Shown here in pieces: positions 49,759 to 57,793 of a DNA stretch of 64,000 nt; positions within the stretch are counted from its first letter, which is position 1, and every line of letters begins with the position of its first letter. The translations under genes and the position numbers were made by a program. This stretch comes from an uncultured Bacteroidales bacterium. GTDB lineage: Bacteria > Bacteroidota > Bacteroidia > Bacteroidales > UBA932. The DNA lies in contig CAMHKQ010000006.1 in the NCBI GenBank assembly GCA_946185745.1, forward strand, positions 26,720 through 90,719. Direction: 5' to 3'. The notes beneath the pieces are model-generated. The model worked only from the letters and a program-made list of their open reading frames with translations. It was not told the DNA's origin and did no database searches.

Positions 49759-52574
49759 CTTCCGCAGATATTCTTGAAGTCACAGTATTCGCAGGTCTTC
49801 GCCTCGGAAGTGCGCTCCCAGGGGACTTCCGGATTGCGCAGTTCTTCCAGCTTTTCGATCAGCCGCGGTTCCATCTCCTCGAGGAAAACCCTGCTCAGGG
49901 AGGCTTCCCGAACCCCTTCGGTGAACAGACGCTGGGTCTGGTAGATGCTGTTGAGGATGGCGCGGCCGCCGGTGGAGCCTTCCATGAAGCGGTCGTAGAT
50001 ATAGAGCTGCAGGGCTATGCCCGGCCTCTTTTTGTTGTCGTTTCCGAACAGGGCGTCAATCACCTTTGAGGCGGTGCCGTCGGTGATTTCCATCTCGCCG
50101 TCTTCCACTTTTCCGGTCTTGTAGTCCACGATGCGGACTGTGCCGGGCTCGAAACAGTCGAGCCTGTCTATGTATCCGACGAAGCGGAATCCTCCGATTT
50201 CGGTTTCCCTGTACTCTTCCAGGCCGAGCACCTTGAAGGAGGGGAGACCCTTTCTCTCGAGTAGGGCCAGGTCGCATTCGAGGATCTTGCGGACGTAGCG
50301 GCAGATGATATCCTCGTAGACCAGGTTGCGGCCGGTGATTTCGGGCACGCCTCCCAGTTTCTGGAGGATGCGCATGCGCACCTGCGCGGCGATTCCTCCG
50401 GTATCTTTAAGCAGAGCCTTCAGATAGCTTGCGCCCACCTGTGCAAGGGGCTTGAGCCGCTTCTCCTCCTTTTCGGATGGATTGGAGGAATAAAGGGCGT
50501 GCATCACGGTGTGGAGGACGCTCCCGAGCATTCCGGCGTCGAGGTTCTCCTCCAGCTCGTCGGGCTGCCTGAGGCCCTTTATGCTGCTGTAATACAATGA
50601 GGCCGGACAGTTCAGGTACTGCCGCATGGAGGATGCGCTGAGGTGGAAATCCGGCGAAGCCATGACGGCGATGTCTTCCTGCGTCTTGGGGATGCTCGCG
50701 GGCACTTCCATGCCCTTTGCCGGGGAGCTCACTACAAAGCGGCCCGGCTTGAAGCCGTAGATGAGGGAGAGCTGCTTTATGTAGCGGCTTTCCTCGCCCT
50801 GGCGGATGCCCTCGGTGCGGGAGTCGAAGACCAGCCAGACTTTCCGCGCCCTCTGGATGAGGCGGTAGAAATAGTAGGCCCAGATGGAGTCCTGGAACTC
50901 ATAGGTGGGCAGTCCGAAGCCCTTGCGCAGTTCGGGGGGGATGAACGACGCCGCCACCGACTTCCGGGGGAACATGCCTTCGTTGCAGGAGAGGATGACG
51001 AGGTTGTCGAAGTCGAGGGCGCGGGTTTCCAGCGGCCCCATTATCTGCATGCCTTCGAGCGGCTCGCCCTCGAAGGGGACGGTGTCGCGGGAGAGCAGCT
51101 GCAGGAACAGCTTCCACCATGCCTTGTCGCTCACGGCCGGATTGAGCTCTCCGAGCCGCGTGACGGCCTTGTAGCTGTGCATGGCGAACTCCAGCTCCAT
51201 GGTATGCGCCTTGTCCTCGCGGATGGCATGGGCGATGCGCAGGATCATGTCTTTCAGGTATGAAGCCTTGTCCTCAGCCTTGCGGAATATGGCCTGCAGG
51301 ATGTCACCGGACGAGAAATCCGAGGCGGGGATATAGATTTTTCCGGCAGATTTCAGCTTTTCCACCGTTTCCTTCTCTTCTGCGGAGATGACGCTGCGGA
51401 ACACCCCGTTCGAGAATATGGCCCGCACCTGCCTGTGGTAGAATGCCGGCCCGCCGGGGGTCTCGCGTATGCCCAGCTGAAGGGCCGCCGTCATGTTCAG
51501 GAGCCCCAGCCACTCGCTGCCTTTCATGGGATAGCCCATGGTGACGTTTATCTTGTCGATGTCTGCCGGAATGCTGTTGATCAGGGGTACCAGCAGGCCT
51601 TCGTCGGGAAGGACGACGGCGGTACGGATGTCGTGGGGACCGGGAAGCCTCCGGAGAATGCCCGGCAGCTGCTTGGCCTGGCCTACGGAAGACGGGACGC
51701 TGAGGATGTTGATTTCCGGCCTGGCGGCGCTCAGGCCTGCAGTTTCAAGGTCCTGTCCGAACATCTCCACGTTGCCCGCCATGAAGAAGGAGGCCATGTT
51801 CCGGCGGTCTTTGATTTCGGGACTGAACCAGTCCCAGCAGAAGTGCGCGCGGCCGGCGTCCTTCATTTTCCGCAGGAGTTTTTTCTCGCACTCGTTGAGG
51901 GCGTTGAGGCCGGCGAACACGAAGAGCGTACCGGGTTCGAAGTGGCGGTCGAGGATGTCGCTGACGCTTTCGCTGTCGAGGCTTTCTGCCAGACTGCGGT
52001 ATATCATGCCTTCGTATGACAGCCTTTCCGCCGCCAGGCTGGCATTGAAGTCTTTGTAGAGGGGGAGGAGGATGTTCCAGATGCGCAGGAAGCCGCGCTT
52101 GATCTCGCCTTCCCGGTCGAAATGGCCGAGGAACTCGAGGATTGCCCTGCGCTGGTCTTCTTCAAGGAAGGAAAGGTCCTGCATGCCCTTGAATTCGTCC
52201 ACGTTCTTCCACAGCCTGTCGGGATCGGCGAGGTACTTGTCCACGTCGTTGAAATCCGACAGCATGACGTCGCCCCAGTAGAGGAAGTCGTCGAGGGGTT
52301 CCGGGTCTTTCACGAGGCGGCAGTAGCACTCGTACAGCCGGAGCAGCTGAAGGATGCGGTCGGCCTTGTGCCCGCCGGTGATGCGGCAGAAGAAGTCGTT
52401 CATGGTGCAGCAGGCTGGGGCCATGCTGGTACGCCCGTCCTTCTTCACTTCTTCGGCAAGGTACTTCCTGAAGAACAGGATGGCCCTTTTGCTGGGAAAG
52501 ACGAAACACAGGCGGCTGAAATCGTGGCCGCCTGTGTAGTATTGTCGTGCGACTTCTCTGAGAAATCCGGTCAT
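49755..52574 (-). CDS. addB: AddB-like PD-(D/E)XK nuclease with iron-sulfur cysteines
   Basis: 939 aa. The N-terminal part resembles an inactive helicase: VFPSKRAILFFRKYL stands where a Walker A would be and no GKS/T is seen. The C-terminal nuclease has VGYIDRLDCFEPGTVRIVDYKTGK. Fe-S ligands of the AddB type are visible as YLNCPASLYY and TCEYCDFKNICGR (C-X2-C-X5-C). It is the partner of AddA in RecBCD-like break processing. ATGA overlaps link it with lolA and addA. Confidence 0.88.
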   Translation of the reverse strand: MTGFLREVARQYYTGGHDFSRLCFVFPSKRAILFFRKYLAEEVKKDGRTSMAPACCTMNDFFCRITGGHKADRILQLLRLYECYCRLVKDPEPLDDFLYWGDVMLSDFNDVDKYLADPDRLWKNVDEFKGMQDLSFLEEDQRRAILEFLGHFDREGEIKRGFLRIWNILLPLYKDFNASLAAERLSYEGMIYRSLAESLDSESVSDILDRHFEPGTLFVFAGLNALNECEKKLLRKMKDAGRAHFCWDWFSPEIKDRRNMASFFMAGNVEMFGQDLETAGLSAARPEINILSVPSSVGQAKQLPGILRRLPGPHDIRTAVVLPDEGLLVPLINSIPADIDKINVTMGYPMKGSEWLGLLNMTAALQLGIRETPGGPAFYHRQVRAIFSNGVFRSVISAEEKETVEKLKSAGKIYIPASDFSSGDILQAIFRKAEDKASYLKDMILRIAHAIREDKAHTMELEFAMHSYKAVTRLGELNPAVSDKAWWKLFLQLLSRDTVPFEGEPLEGMQIMGPLETRALDFDNLVILSCNEGMFPRKSVAASFIPPELRKGFGLPTYEFQDSIWAYYFYRLIQRARKVWLVFDSRTEGIRQGEESRYIKQLSLIYGFKPGRFVVSSPAKGMEVPASIPKTQEDIAVMASPDFHLSASSMRQYLNCPASLYYSSIKGLRQPDELEENLDAGMLGSVLHTVMHALYSSNPSEKEEKRLKPLAQVGASYLKALLKDTGGIAAQVRMRILQKLGGVPEITGRNLVYEDIICRYVRKILECDLALLERKGLPSFKVLGLEEYRETEIGGFRFVGYIDRLDCFEPGTVRIVDYKTGKVEDGEMEITDGTASKVIDALFGNDNKKRPGIALQLYIYDRFMEGSTGGRAILNSIYQTQRLFTEGVREASLSRVFLEEMEPRLIEKLEELRNPEVPWERTSEAKTCEYCDFKNICGR

Positions 52575-53083
52575 CGCAGGTCAGTGACTATCCAGGATGA
52601 ATCGAGTGCGGTAACGTCGAAGACGAAACGGGAATCGTCCGAGGAAGAGGGTTCCGTGAGGGTGATGCCGGAGGCGCTGAAGTCGAGGTCGACGTCCTGG
52701 TCTTTCCTGACTATGGTGCAGGAGAGGTTCTTGCCGTCGAAACGGGAGACATGGACATAAGGTATGTACTCGTCGATATGCGAGACCATGCTTTCGCCGG
52801 CCAAGGAGATGAGCACCTCCTTGGCCTTGCGGTCGACCACCCAGCAGGTGGTGCCGTCGGAATAGGTCTCGAGCCCGCCGTCGGCGGTGGTGTGATATTT
52901 CTGACCCTGTATTTCCGCCGTGCCGCTGACCTTGAGGGGCATGGAGCCCCGCATATTGTAGGAGTATGAACAGCTTACCACGTCCTGGCCGCGGATTATG
53001 GCGACTATGTCCTTTACGGCGTTCTGGCCCCATGCTGCAGTTCCGAGCAGCAGGCAGGCAGCGATTATGAATGACTTCCTCAT
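52571..53083 (-). CDS. lolA: LolA-like outer membrane lipoprotein carrier
   Basis: 170 aa from the ATG at 53083, which overlaps the ftsK stop; the longer track ORF is a shadow. A signal peptide (MRKSFIIAACLLLGTAAWG) precedes a beta-rich domain: CSYSYNMRGSMPLKVSGTAEIQ, then KYHTTADGGLETYSDGTTCWVVD, the incomplete barrel of LolA. It ferries lipoproteins through the periplasm. Adjacency to ftsK matches the usual ftsK-lolA order in many bacteria. Confidence 0.88.
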   Translation of the reverse strand: MRKSFIIAACLLLGTAAWGQNAVKDIVAIIRGQDVVSCSYSYNMRGSMPLKVSGTAEIQGQKYHTTADGGLETYSDGTTCWVVDRKAKEVLISLAGESMVSHIDEYIPYVHVSRFDGKNLSCTIVRKDQDVDLDFSASGITLTEPSSSDDSRFVFDVTALDSSWIVTDLR

Positions 53084-55491
53084 TTTCCGATTTGATCCAG
53101 GATAGTCTGGAGATCTTCGAGGGTAGATACAAGAACCGTGCGCGGTTTGCTGCCTTCCTGCGGACCGACTATTCCGGCCTGCTCCAGCTGGTCCATGACG
53201 CGCCCGGCCTTGGCGTAGCCCATGCCCAGCTTGCGCTGGAGGTCGCTGGTGGAACCCCTCTGGGTGGTGACCACCATTTTGGCAGCCTCCTCGAAGCGCT
53301 CGTCGAGCTCGCCCAGGCTGCCGCCTCCTCCTCCGCCGCCTTCGGAGCTTTCGCTCACGTCGGGCAGGTAGTAGGGGGTGTTGTAGCTCTTCTTGTAACC
53401 CTGCTGTTCGCCGATGAATTCGGTGATGGTGTCTATCTCTTCGCCGCTCACGAAACCGCACTGGATACGTTCGGTATCGAGCCCGGCGCTCCAGAGCATG
53501 TCGCCGCGGCCTATGAGCTTTTCGGCGCCCGGAGCGTCCAGGATGGTCTGGGAGTCTATCCTCGAAGCGACCCTGAATGCGATGCGCATCGGGAAGTTGC
53601 TCTTAATGAGGCCGGAGATCACGTCGACCGAAGGCCTCTGGGTGGCCAGGATCACGTGGATACCGGCGGCGCGGCCCTTCTGGGCAAGGCGGATGATGGA
53701 GTTGCTGATGCTCTTGGAAGCTGCGCGCACTTCGGGCGAAGCCCCTATGACCATGGTGAGGTCGGCGAACTCGTCCACCACCGTGACTATGTAAGGCAGG
53801 AACCTGTGGCCTTTGTCGGGACGGAGCTTGCGGGCCTTGTACTTTTCGTTGTACTGGCTGATCTTCTGGGTGCCGGCTTCGCTGAGAAGCTTGTAGCGTT
53901 CGTCCATCTCGACGCAGAGGCTGCGGAGCACCTTTTCGGCTTCCTTCGGGCTCTTCACTATGGCCTTGCGCCTTTCCTCTTCGTCGTCTCCGGCGTTGGG
54001 AAGGACGGCCAGGTAGTGGTGGAGCAGCGTGTTGTAGGAGCTGAATTCCACCATCTTCGGGTCGATGAAGACGAACTTGAGCTCGGACGGGTGCTTGCTG
54101 TAGAGCAGCGACGACACTATTACGTTCAGGCCGACGCTCTTTCCCTGTTTGGTGGCGCCCGCAATGAGCAGATGGGGGGCGTCGCTGAGGTCGAAGACCT
54201 TGACTTCCTGGGTGATGGTGTAGCCTATGGCTATGGGTAGCTCGTATTTGCTCTTGCGGAAATTCTCGCTGTTGAGCAGGCTCTTGAGCGGCACTATGCT
54301 CGGGCTGTCGTTGGCCACTTCGATGCCGACGCAGTCGGGGAGGGTAACGACGCGCACGCCGCGGGCCCTGAGGCTCATGGCTATGTCTTCCTGGAGCCTC
54401 TTGATTTCGGCAATCTTCACGCCCGGGGCGGGATTGACCTTGTAGAGGGTGACGGTGGGGCCGATGACGGCCTTTACGTCGGTGACTTCTATCTTGTAGG
54501 TGAGAAGGGCCGCGCGTATCTTGTTGTTGTTGCGGCTGAGCTCTTCGTTCGAGACCTCGCGCTTTGCCGAGGCGTGGTCGTCAAGCAGATTGATGCTGGG
54601 GAACTTGTACCAGGGCAGCCCTTCCGGCGGATCCATGCGGTTGTCGATGGGGGGAAGCTCCTTCACTTCGGCCTCGAGAGTGCCGTCTGTAACCACTTCG
54701 ATATCGGGCACTTCGCCGTTTTGCGGCACGTTTCCGGCAAGCGGTGCGGGAGTCGTGACCGCTGCGGGTGCGGGCTTGGCTTCCGCTACCGCAGGAGCAG
54801 CAACGGCCGGTTTGAATTCGGGCTCGGAGGATATCTCCGGCTCGGAAGGCTTTTCTTTCCGGCAGGGAGTCTCGGGCTCAGGCTTCTTTTCACGCGGTTT
54901 GCCGATGCCGTTGACCAGTTCGGAGAATTTCTTTGAAGACAGGAAGAGCCATGCGGCGATGAGGAGCAGCACGCCCAGCCCCGTGACTATTTGTCCGAAA
55001 AGGTTTATGCCCCAGTCTATGACCTGGGCGCCGCACCTGCCGCCGAGACCTCCGCCGAAGGCGTACTGCAGCCCTGCCAGCCTGCCGATGAAAGCAAGGA
55101 GAATGGATGCCACGAAAGCGCCCGAGACGGTGATGAGGGTGGTCTTGATGAGGGAAAAATGCCAGCGGCCCGCGATGAGGCGCGCGCTGATTGCCGCCAG
55201 AATGACGAGCAGGGCGAAACTGCCGAAGCCGAACAGGTCGCACACCAGCAGGTGCCCCGTCCTGTACCCGAGCTTGCCGCCAAGGTTGCCCACGGGAACG
55301 GAGGCGTCCATCATTTCGGGATCCTGCAGCAGGCTCATGTCCTGCTCCCAGTGGAACAGGTAAGACACCGTGGAGATGAGCACGAATACCGCAAGGGCGG
55401 CTACGAAAAACCCCAGGATCTTCACGGCGACGGCCCTTTCGCCGTCGTCCCAGTTGCGCCAGAAGGCAAGGCTTTCGAAGAACTTTCTCAT
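53080..55491 (-). CDS. ftsK: DNA translocase FtsK/SpoIIIE
   Basis: 803 aa. Four N-terminal transmembrane helices (e.g. ILGFFVAALAVFVLISTVSY, LFGFGSFALLVILAAI) anchor it at the septum. A Pro/Ala/Glu-rich linker (about 210-270) leads to the motor, with Walker A LIAGATKQGKSVGLNVI and Walker B-type YIVTVVDEFADLTMV. A Gly-run linker precedes the gamma winged helix (TSDLQRKLGMGYAKAGRVMDQ) that reads orienting DNA sequences. It pumps chromosome termini during division. It overlaps DUF4290 and lolA by 4 nt each. Confidence 0.95.
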   Translation of the reverse strand: MRKFFESLAFWRNWDDGERAVAVKILGFFVAALAVFVLISTVSYLFHWEQDMSLLQDPEMMDASVPVGNLGGKLGYRTGHLLVCDLFGFGSFALLVILAAISARLIAGRWHFSLIKTTLITVSGAFVASILLAFIGRLAGLQYAFGGGLGGRCGAQVIDWGINLFGQIVTGLGVLLLIAAWLFLSSKKFSELVNGIGKPREKKPEPETPCRKEKPSEPEISSEPEFKPAVAAPAVAEAKPAPAAVTTPAPLAGNVPQNGEVPDIEVVTDGTLEAEVKELPPIDNRMDPPEGLPWYKFPSINLLDDHASAKREVSNEELSRNNNKIRAALLTYKIEVTDVKAVIGPTVTLYKVNPAPGVKIAEIKRLQEDIAMSLRARGVRVVTLPDCVGIEVANDSPSIVPLKSLLNSENFRKSKYELPIAIGYTITQEVKVFDLSDAPHLLIAGATKQGKSVGLNVIVSSLLYSKHPSELKFVFIDPKMVEFSSYNTLLHHYLAVLPNAGDDEEERRKAIVKSPKEAEKVLRSLCVEMDERYKLLSEAGTQKISQYNEKYKARKLRPDKGHRFLPYIVTVVDEFADLTMVIGASPEVRAASKSISNSIIRLAQKGRAAGIHVILATQRPSVDVISGLIKSNFPMRIAFRVASRIDSQTILDAPGAEKLIGRGDMLWSAGLDTERIQCGFVSGEEIDTITEFIGEQQGYKKSYNTPYYLPDVSESSEGGGGGGGSLGELDERFEEAAKMVVTTQRGSTSDLQRKLGMGYAKAGRVMDQLEQAGIVGPQEGSKPRTVLVSTLEDLQTILDQIGK

Positions 55492-56135
55492 CTCTTCTTG
55501 CGGTTGCGGAATTTGCGGTTGGAGTTCTTTCCGCCCCCCTGGTTGCCTATGCCGGGACGCGAGAAGTTGACATCGGCCGAAACCTTGCCGAGCTCGAGGC
55601 CTTCGGGGACTTCGATGCGGCCCTCGGAAAGCTTTTCGATGTCGGCGAAGATGGTTTCGTCGGAGACGTTGTCCTTGTTCCAGATGAGGTATTGCTGGCG
55701 CATGTAGATGGCCAGGTTCTTTATGAGCACGGTCTTGGTTTCGCCTTCGGGCTGTTCGCAGATGAGGTTGATGATTTTTTCGATGTTGCGGCCGTAGTGC
55801 ATGGCCTTGATGGGGCTGCCCTTCATGGGGATGGAGACGGGTTTGGTCTCGAAGACTTCCTTGACGGGGGCGGGATACGGAGCGTCGATGTCGAGGTCGT
55901 ATCCGGCGATCATGTAGAGATGGTCCCAGAGCTTGTGCTCCCAGTCTTCCTGCTGCCGCACCTGCGGATTGAGAATCTCCATTGTCTTTATGACGGCGCG
56001 GGCCTGCTCGCTGCGTTTTTCCCGCGAGGGGATGGCCTTCAGCTCTTCCACCATTTTGAGTACGTTGCGTCCGTATTCGGGCATGGCGAGGGTTTCACGC
56101 TCGGTATTGTAATCCATTTTTGCGCTTTCGTTCAT
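55488..56135 (-). CDS. DUF4290 family protein
   Basis: 215 aa from the ATG at 56135; the track start at 56144 is a TTG. The sequence YNTERETLAMPEYGRNVLKMV at the N-terminus and the basic Asn/Arg-rich tail (GKNSNRKFRNRKKR) are the pattern of DUF4290, a family confined to Bacteroidota as far as I know and usually next to ftsK-related or murA genes. The function is unknown; the tail suggests nucleic-acid binding. A TACTTTTG element ends 6 nt before its ATG. Confidence 0.85.
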   Translation of the reverse strand: MNESAKMDYNTERETLAMPEYGRNVLKMVEELKAIPSREKRSEQARAVIKTMEILNPQVRQQEDWEHKLWDHLYMIAGYDLDIDAPYPAPVKEVFETKPVSIPMKGSPIKAMHYGRNIEKIINLICEQPEGETKTVLIKNLAIYMRQQYLIWNKDNVSDETIFADIEKLSEGRIEVPEGLELGKVSADVNFSRPGIGNQGGGKNSNRKFRNRKKR

Positions 56136-56141
56136 AATATG

Positions 56142-56149
56142 CAAAAGTA
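56142..56149 (-). promoter_or_regulatory. -7 element TACTTTTG of the DUF4290-ftsK operon
   Basis: Minus-strand TACTTTTG fits TAnnTTTG and ends 6 nt before the ATG at 56135, so the mRNA would be nearly leaderless. No -33 box is clear. Confidence 0.6.
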
Positions 56150-56172
56150 ATCAATTTCCTCTTTTTTTCACT

Positions 56173-56188
56173 TATATTTGCAAATATA
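56173..56188. promoter_or_regulatory. 16-bp perfect palindrome TATATTTGCAAATATA carrying a -7 element on each strand
   Basis: TATATTTG on the plus strand (56173-56180) ends 10 nt before the ATG of the HprK-like gene and is a good -7 element. Its reverse complement follows at once, so the same -7 sequence also occurs on the minus strand. The palindrome could be an operator over the start site of the cassette. Confidence 0.65.
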
Positions 56189-56190
56189 TT

Positions 56191-57066
56191 ATGACAAAGA
56201 CCTACACAGTCGCCGGACACTCCTTCCGCTTCGCCATTCCCAGGGGGAACGCTCTTCTGGAACAGCTGGGGCAATACGCTCCCTTCGAGTCCCCGAAGGC
56301 CGGCAATCCCGTTTTCACGGTAGAAGTGGTGAAGGAGCTGCCGCAGCTGACCCTCACTCAGGTGTACGGCGGAAACGAAGAGCCAGGGCAGCCGGTGATC
56401 ATCCTCTACAGGAACGGTTCCGGCTGGGCGTTCGACATGCACCCAATGGCCGGGTATCCCGCCAGCGGCAGGGTGGTCGCCGACTCCGCTTTCACCCAGG
56501 CCCGCCTCAAGGTGCTGGATCCGTCACAGGCCCTCTTCGCGCTGAACAATGCGGCCATGCTCATGTTCGCGTTCCGCACGGCCGGGACGGGCACCCTCGA
56601 AATGCATGCATCGGTCATCGTGAACGACGGCAGGGCCTTCCTCTGGCTGGCCAGGAGCGGCACCGGCAAGAGCACCCACAGCCGGCTCTGGCTCGAGCAC
56701 GTGCCCGGCAGCCGTCTGCTCAACGACGACAATCCCGTGGTGCGCCTCAATCCCGACGGCAGCGTCGAGGTGTACGGCTCGCCGTGGAGCGGAAAAACGC
56801 CCTGCTACAAGAACGAGCATTATCCCGCCGGGGCTTTCGTCCACATAGTGCGCAGCCCCGAAAACCATATGGAGAAGCTGGGAGTCCTGGAATCCTACGC
56901 CCTCATCTACTCTTCCAGCTCCGGCTTCAAGACCGATCCCGAGATGGCGGACAAGCTCCATTCAACCTTTGAGAGAATCCTTTCGGTCACGCCCTGTTAC
57001 GACCTTTACTGCCGTCCCGACGAAGAGGCCGCCAGGGTCTGTTCCGCAAAACTGCTCGAGCCATGA
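56191..57066 (+). CDS. HPr kinase-like P-loop protein (lasso-cluster K-type)
   Basis: 291 aa. The N-terminal 110 residues form a beta-rich domain of unknown role. The C-terminal domain has LEMHASVIVNDGRAFLWLARS with Walker A SGTGKST at about 156-162, and LLNDDNPVVRL at about 176-186, the pair of Asp residues seen in HPr kinases. It lacks the full-length HprK architecture and resembles the HprK-like kinases found in peptide-modification clusters, such as those that phosphorylate lasso peptides. It is the first gene of a four-gene cassette with overlapping ends (the next starts at its stop). Substrate unknown. Confidence 0.82.
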   Translation: MTKTYTVAGHSFRFAIPRGNALLEQLGQYAPFESPKAGNPVFTVEVVKELPQLTLTQVYGGNEEPGQPVIILYRNGSGWAFDMHPMAGYPASGRVVADSAFTQARLKVLDPSQALFALNNAAMLMFAFRTAGTGTLEMHASVIVNDGRAFLWLARSGTGKSTHSRLWLEHVPGSRLLNDDNPVVRLNPDGSVEVYGSPWSGKTPCYKNEHYPAGAFVHIVRSPENHMEKLGVLESYALIYSSSSGFKTDPEMADKLHSTFERILSVTPCYDLYCRPDEEAARVCSAKLLEP

Positions 57067-57527
57067 CGCACACCAGTGTAACGATGCCAAACGACATCCT
57101 GCTCGGCGAGGTGCGGAACCTCATCAGGGAAGGCCGGTCCGTCATAATCATGACCAAGGGGCTGAGCATGCTCCCGTTCATCGTGGGCAGGAAGGACAGC
57201 GTCCTGCTGGAGGGCTGCGACGGCGTCAAGCCCGGGGACATCGCCCTGGCCGAGATCGGTGAAGGGAAGTATGTCCTGCACCGCGTCATCGCGGCAGACG
57301 GCGGCACCGTGACCCTCCGGGGCGACGGCAACCTGCGCGGGGTGGAAAAGTGCCCCCTCTCGGGGATAGTCGGGGTGGTGAAGGAAATCCGCCATGCCGA
57401 CGGCTCCTCCACGGATCCGAACAGCGCGTCCCAGATGCGCCGCTGGCGCCGCTGGAAGGGCCTGCCGTACATCGTCAGGCGTTACTGGCTGGCTGTTTAC
57501 AGAAGACTTAAACACATCACGATATGA
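57063..57527 (+). CDS. S24/S26-type peptidase (Ser-His, signal-peptidase-like)
   Basis: 154 aa. TKGLSMLPFIVGRKDSV contains the nucleophile Ser35 in a G-x-S-M-x-P box, followed by VKPGDIALAEIGEGKYVLHRVI. The residue before Arg-Val is His73 where bacterial signal peptidases have Lys, as in SipW-, archaeal- and ER-type enzymes. No N-terminal transmembrane anchor is present; the C-terminus is basic and aromatic (RRWRRWKGLPYIVRRYWLAVY) and may touch the membrane. It could cut a leader from the cassette's substrate. It overlaps both neighbours by 4 nt. Confidence 0.8.
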   Translation: MTHTSVTMPNDILLGEVRNLIREGRSVIIMTKGLSMLPFIVGRKDSVLLEGCDGVKPGDIALAEIGEGKYVLHRVIAADGGTVTLRGDGNLRGVEKCPLSGIVGVVKEIRHADGSSTDPNSASQMRRWRRWKGLPYIVRRYWLAVYRRLKHITI

Positions 57528-57793
57528 AAATTGCAGAAGGATTCAAGCTCCGCACCATGCTGGGCGAGAACATCATCACCAGGGAAGGCCCCGAGGCCGT
57601 GAATTTCAACAAGATGGTTTCCCTCAACGCCACCGCGGCCTATCTCTGGAAAGCCGTGGAAGGCAAAGAGTTCACCGTCGAAGACCTCCGGGACCTGCTC
57701 CTCGAGGAGTACGAGGTGGATGAAGAGACAGCGCTGAAAGACGCCGGCAAACTTGCCGAAAGCTGGCTCAAGGTGGGCCTCGTTACGGAATGA
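57524..57793 (+). CDS. PqqD-like peptide-recognition protein
   Basis: 89 aa. The pattern MKIAEGFKLRTMLGENIITREG, then VSLNATAAYLWKAVEGKEFTVEDL and DAGKLAESWLKVGLVTE matches PqqD, a winged helix that binds leader peptides of RiPP precursors (RRE domain). The usual partner, a radical SAM enzyme, is not in the window. It overlaps the ABC exporter start and the peptidase stop as ATGA. Confidence 0.88.
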   Translation: MKIAEGFKLRTMLGENIITREGPEAVNFNKMVSLNATAAYLWKAVEGKEFTVEDLRDLLLEEYEVDEETALKDAGKLAESWLKVGLVTE

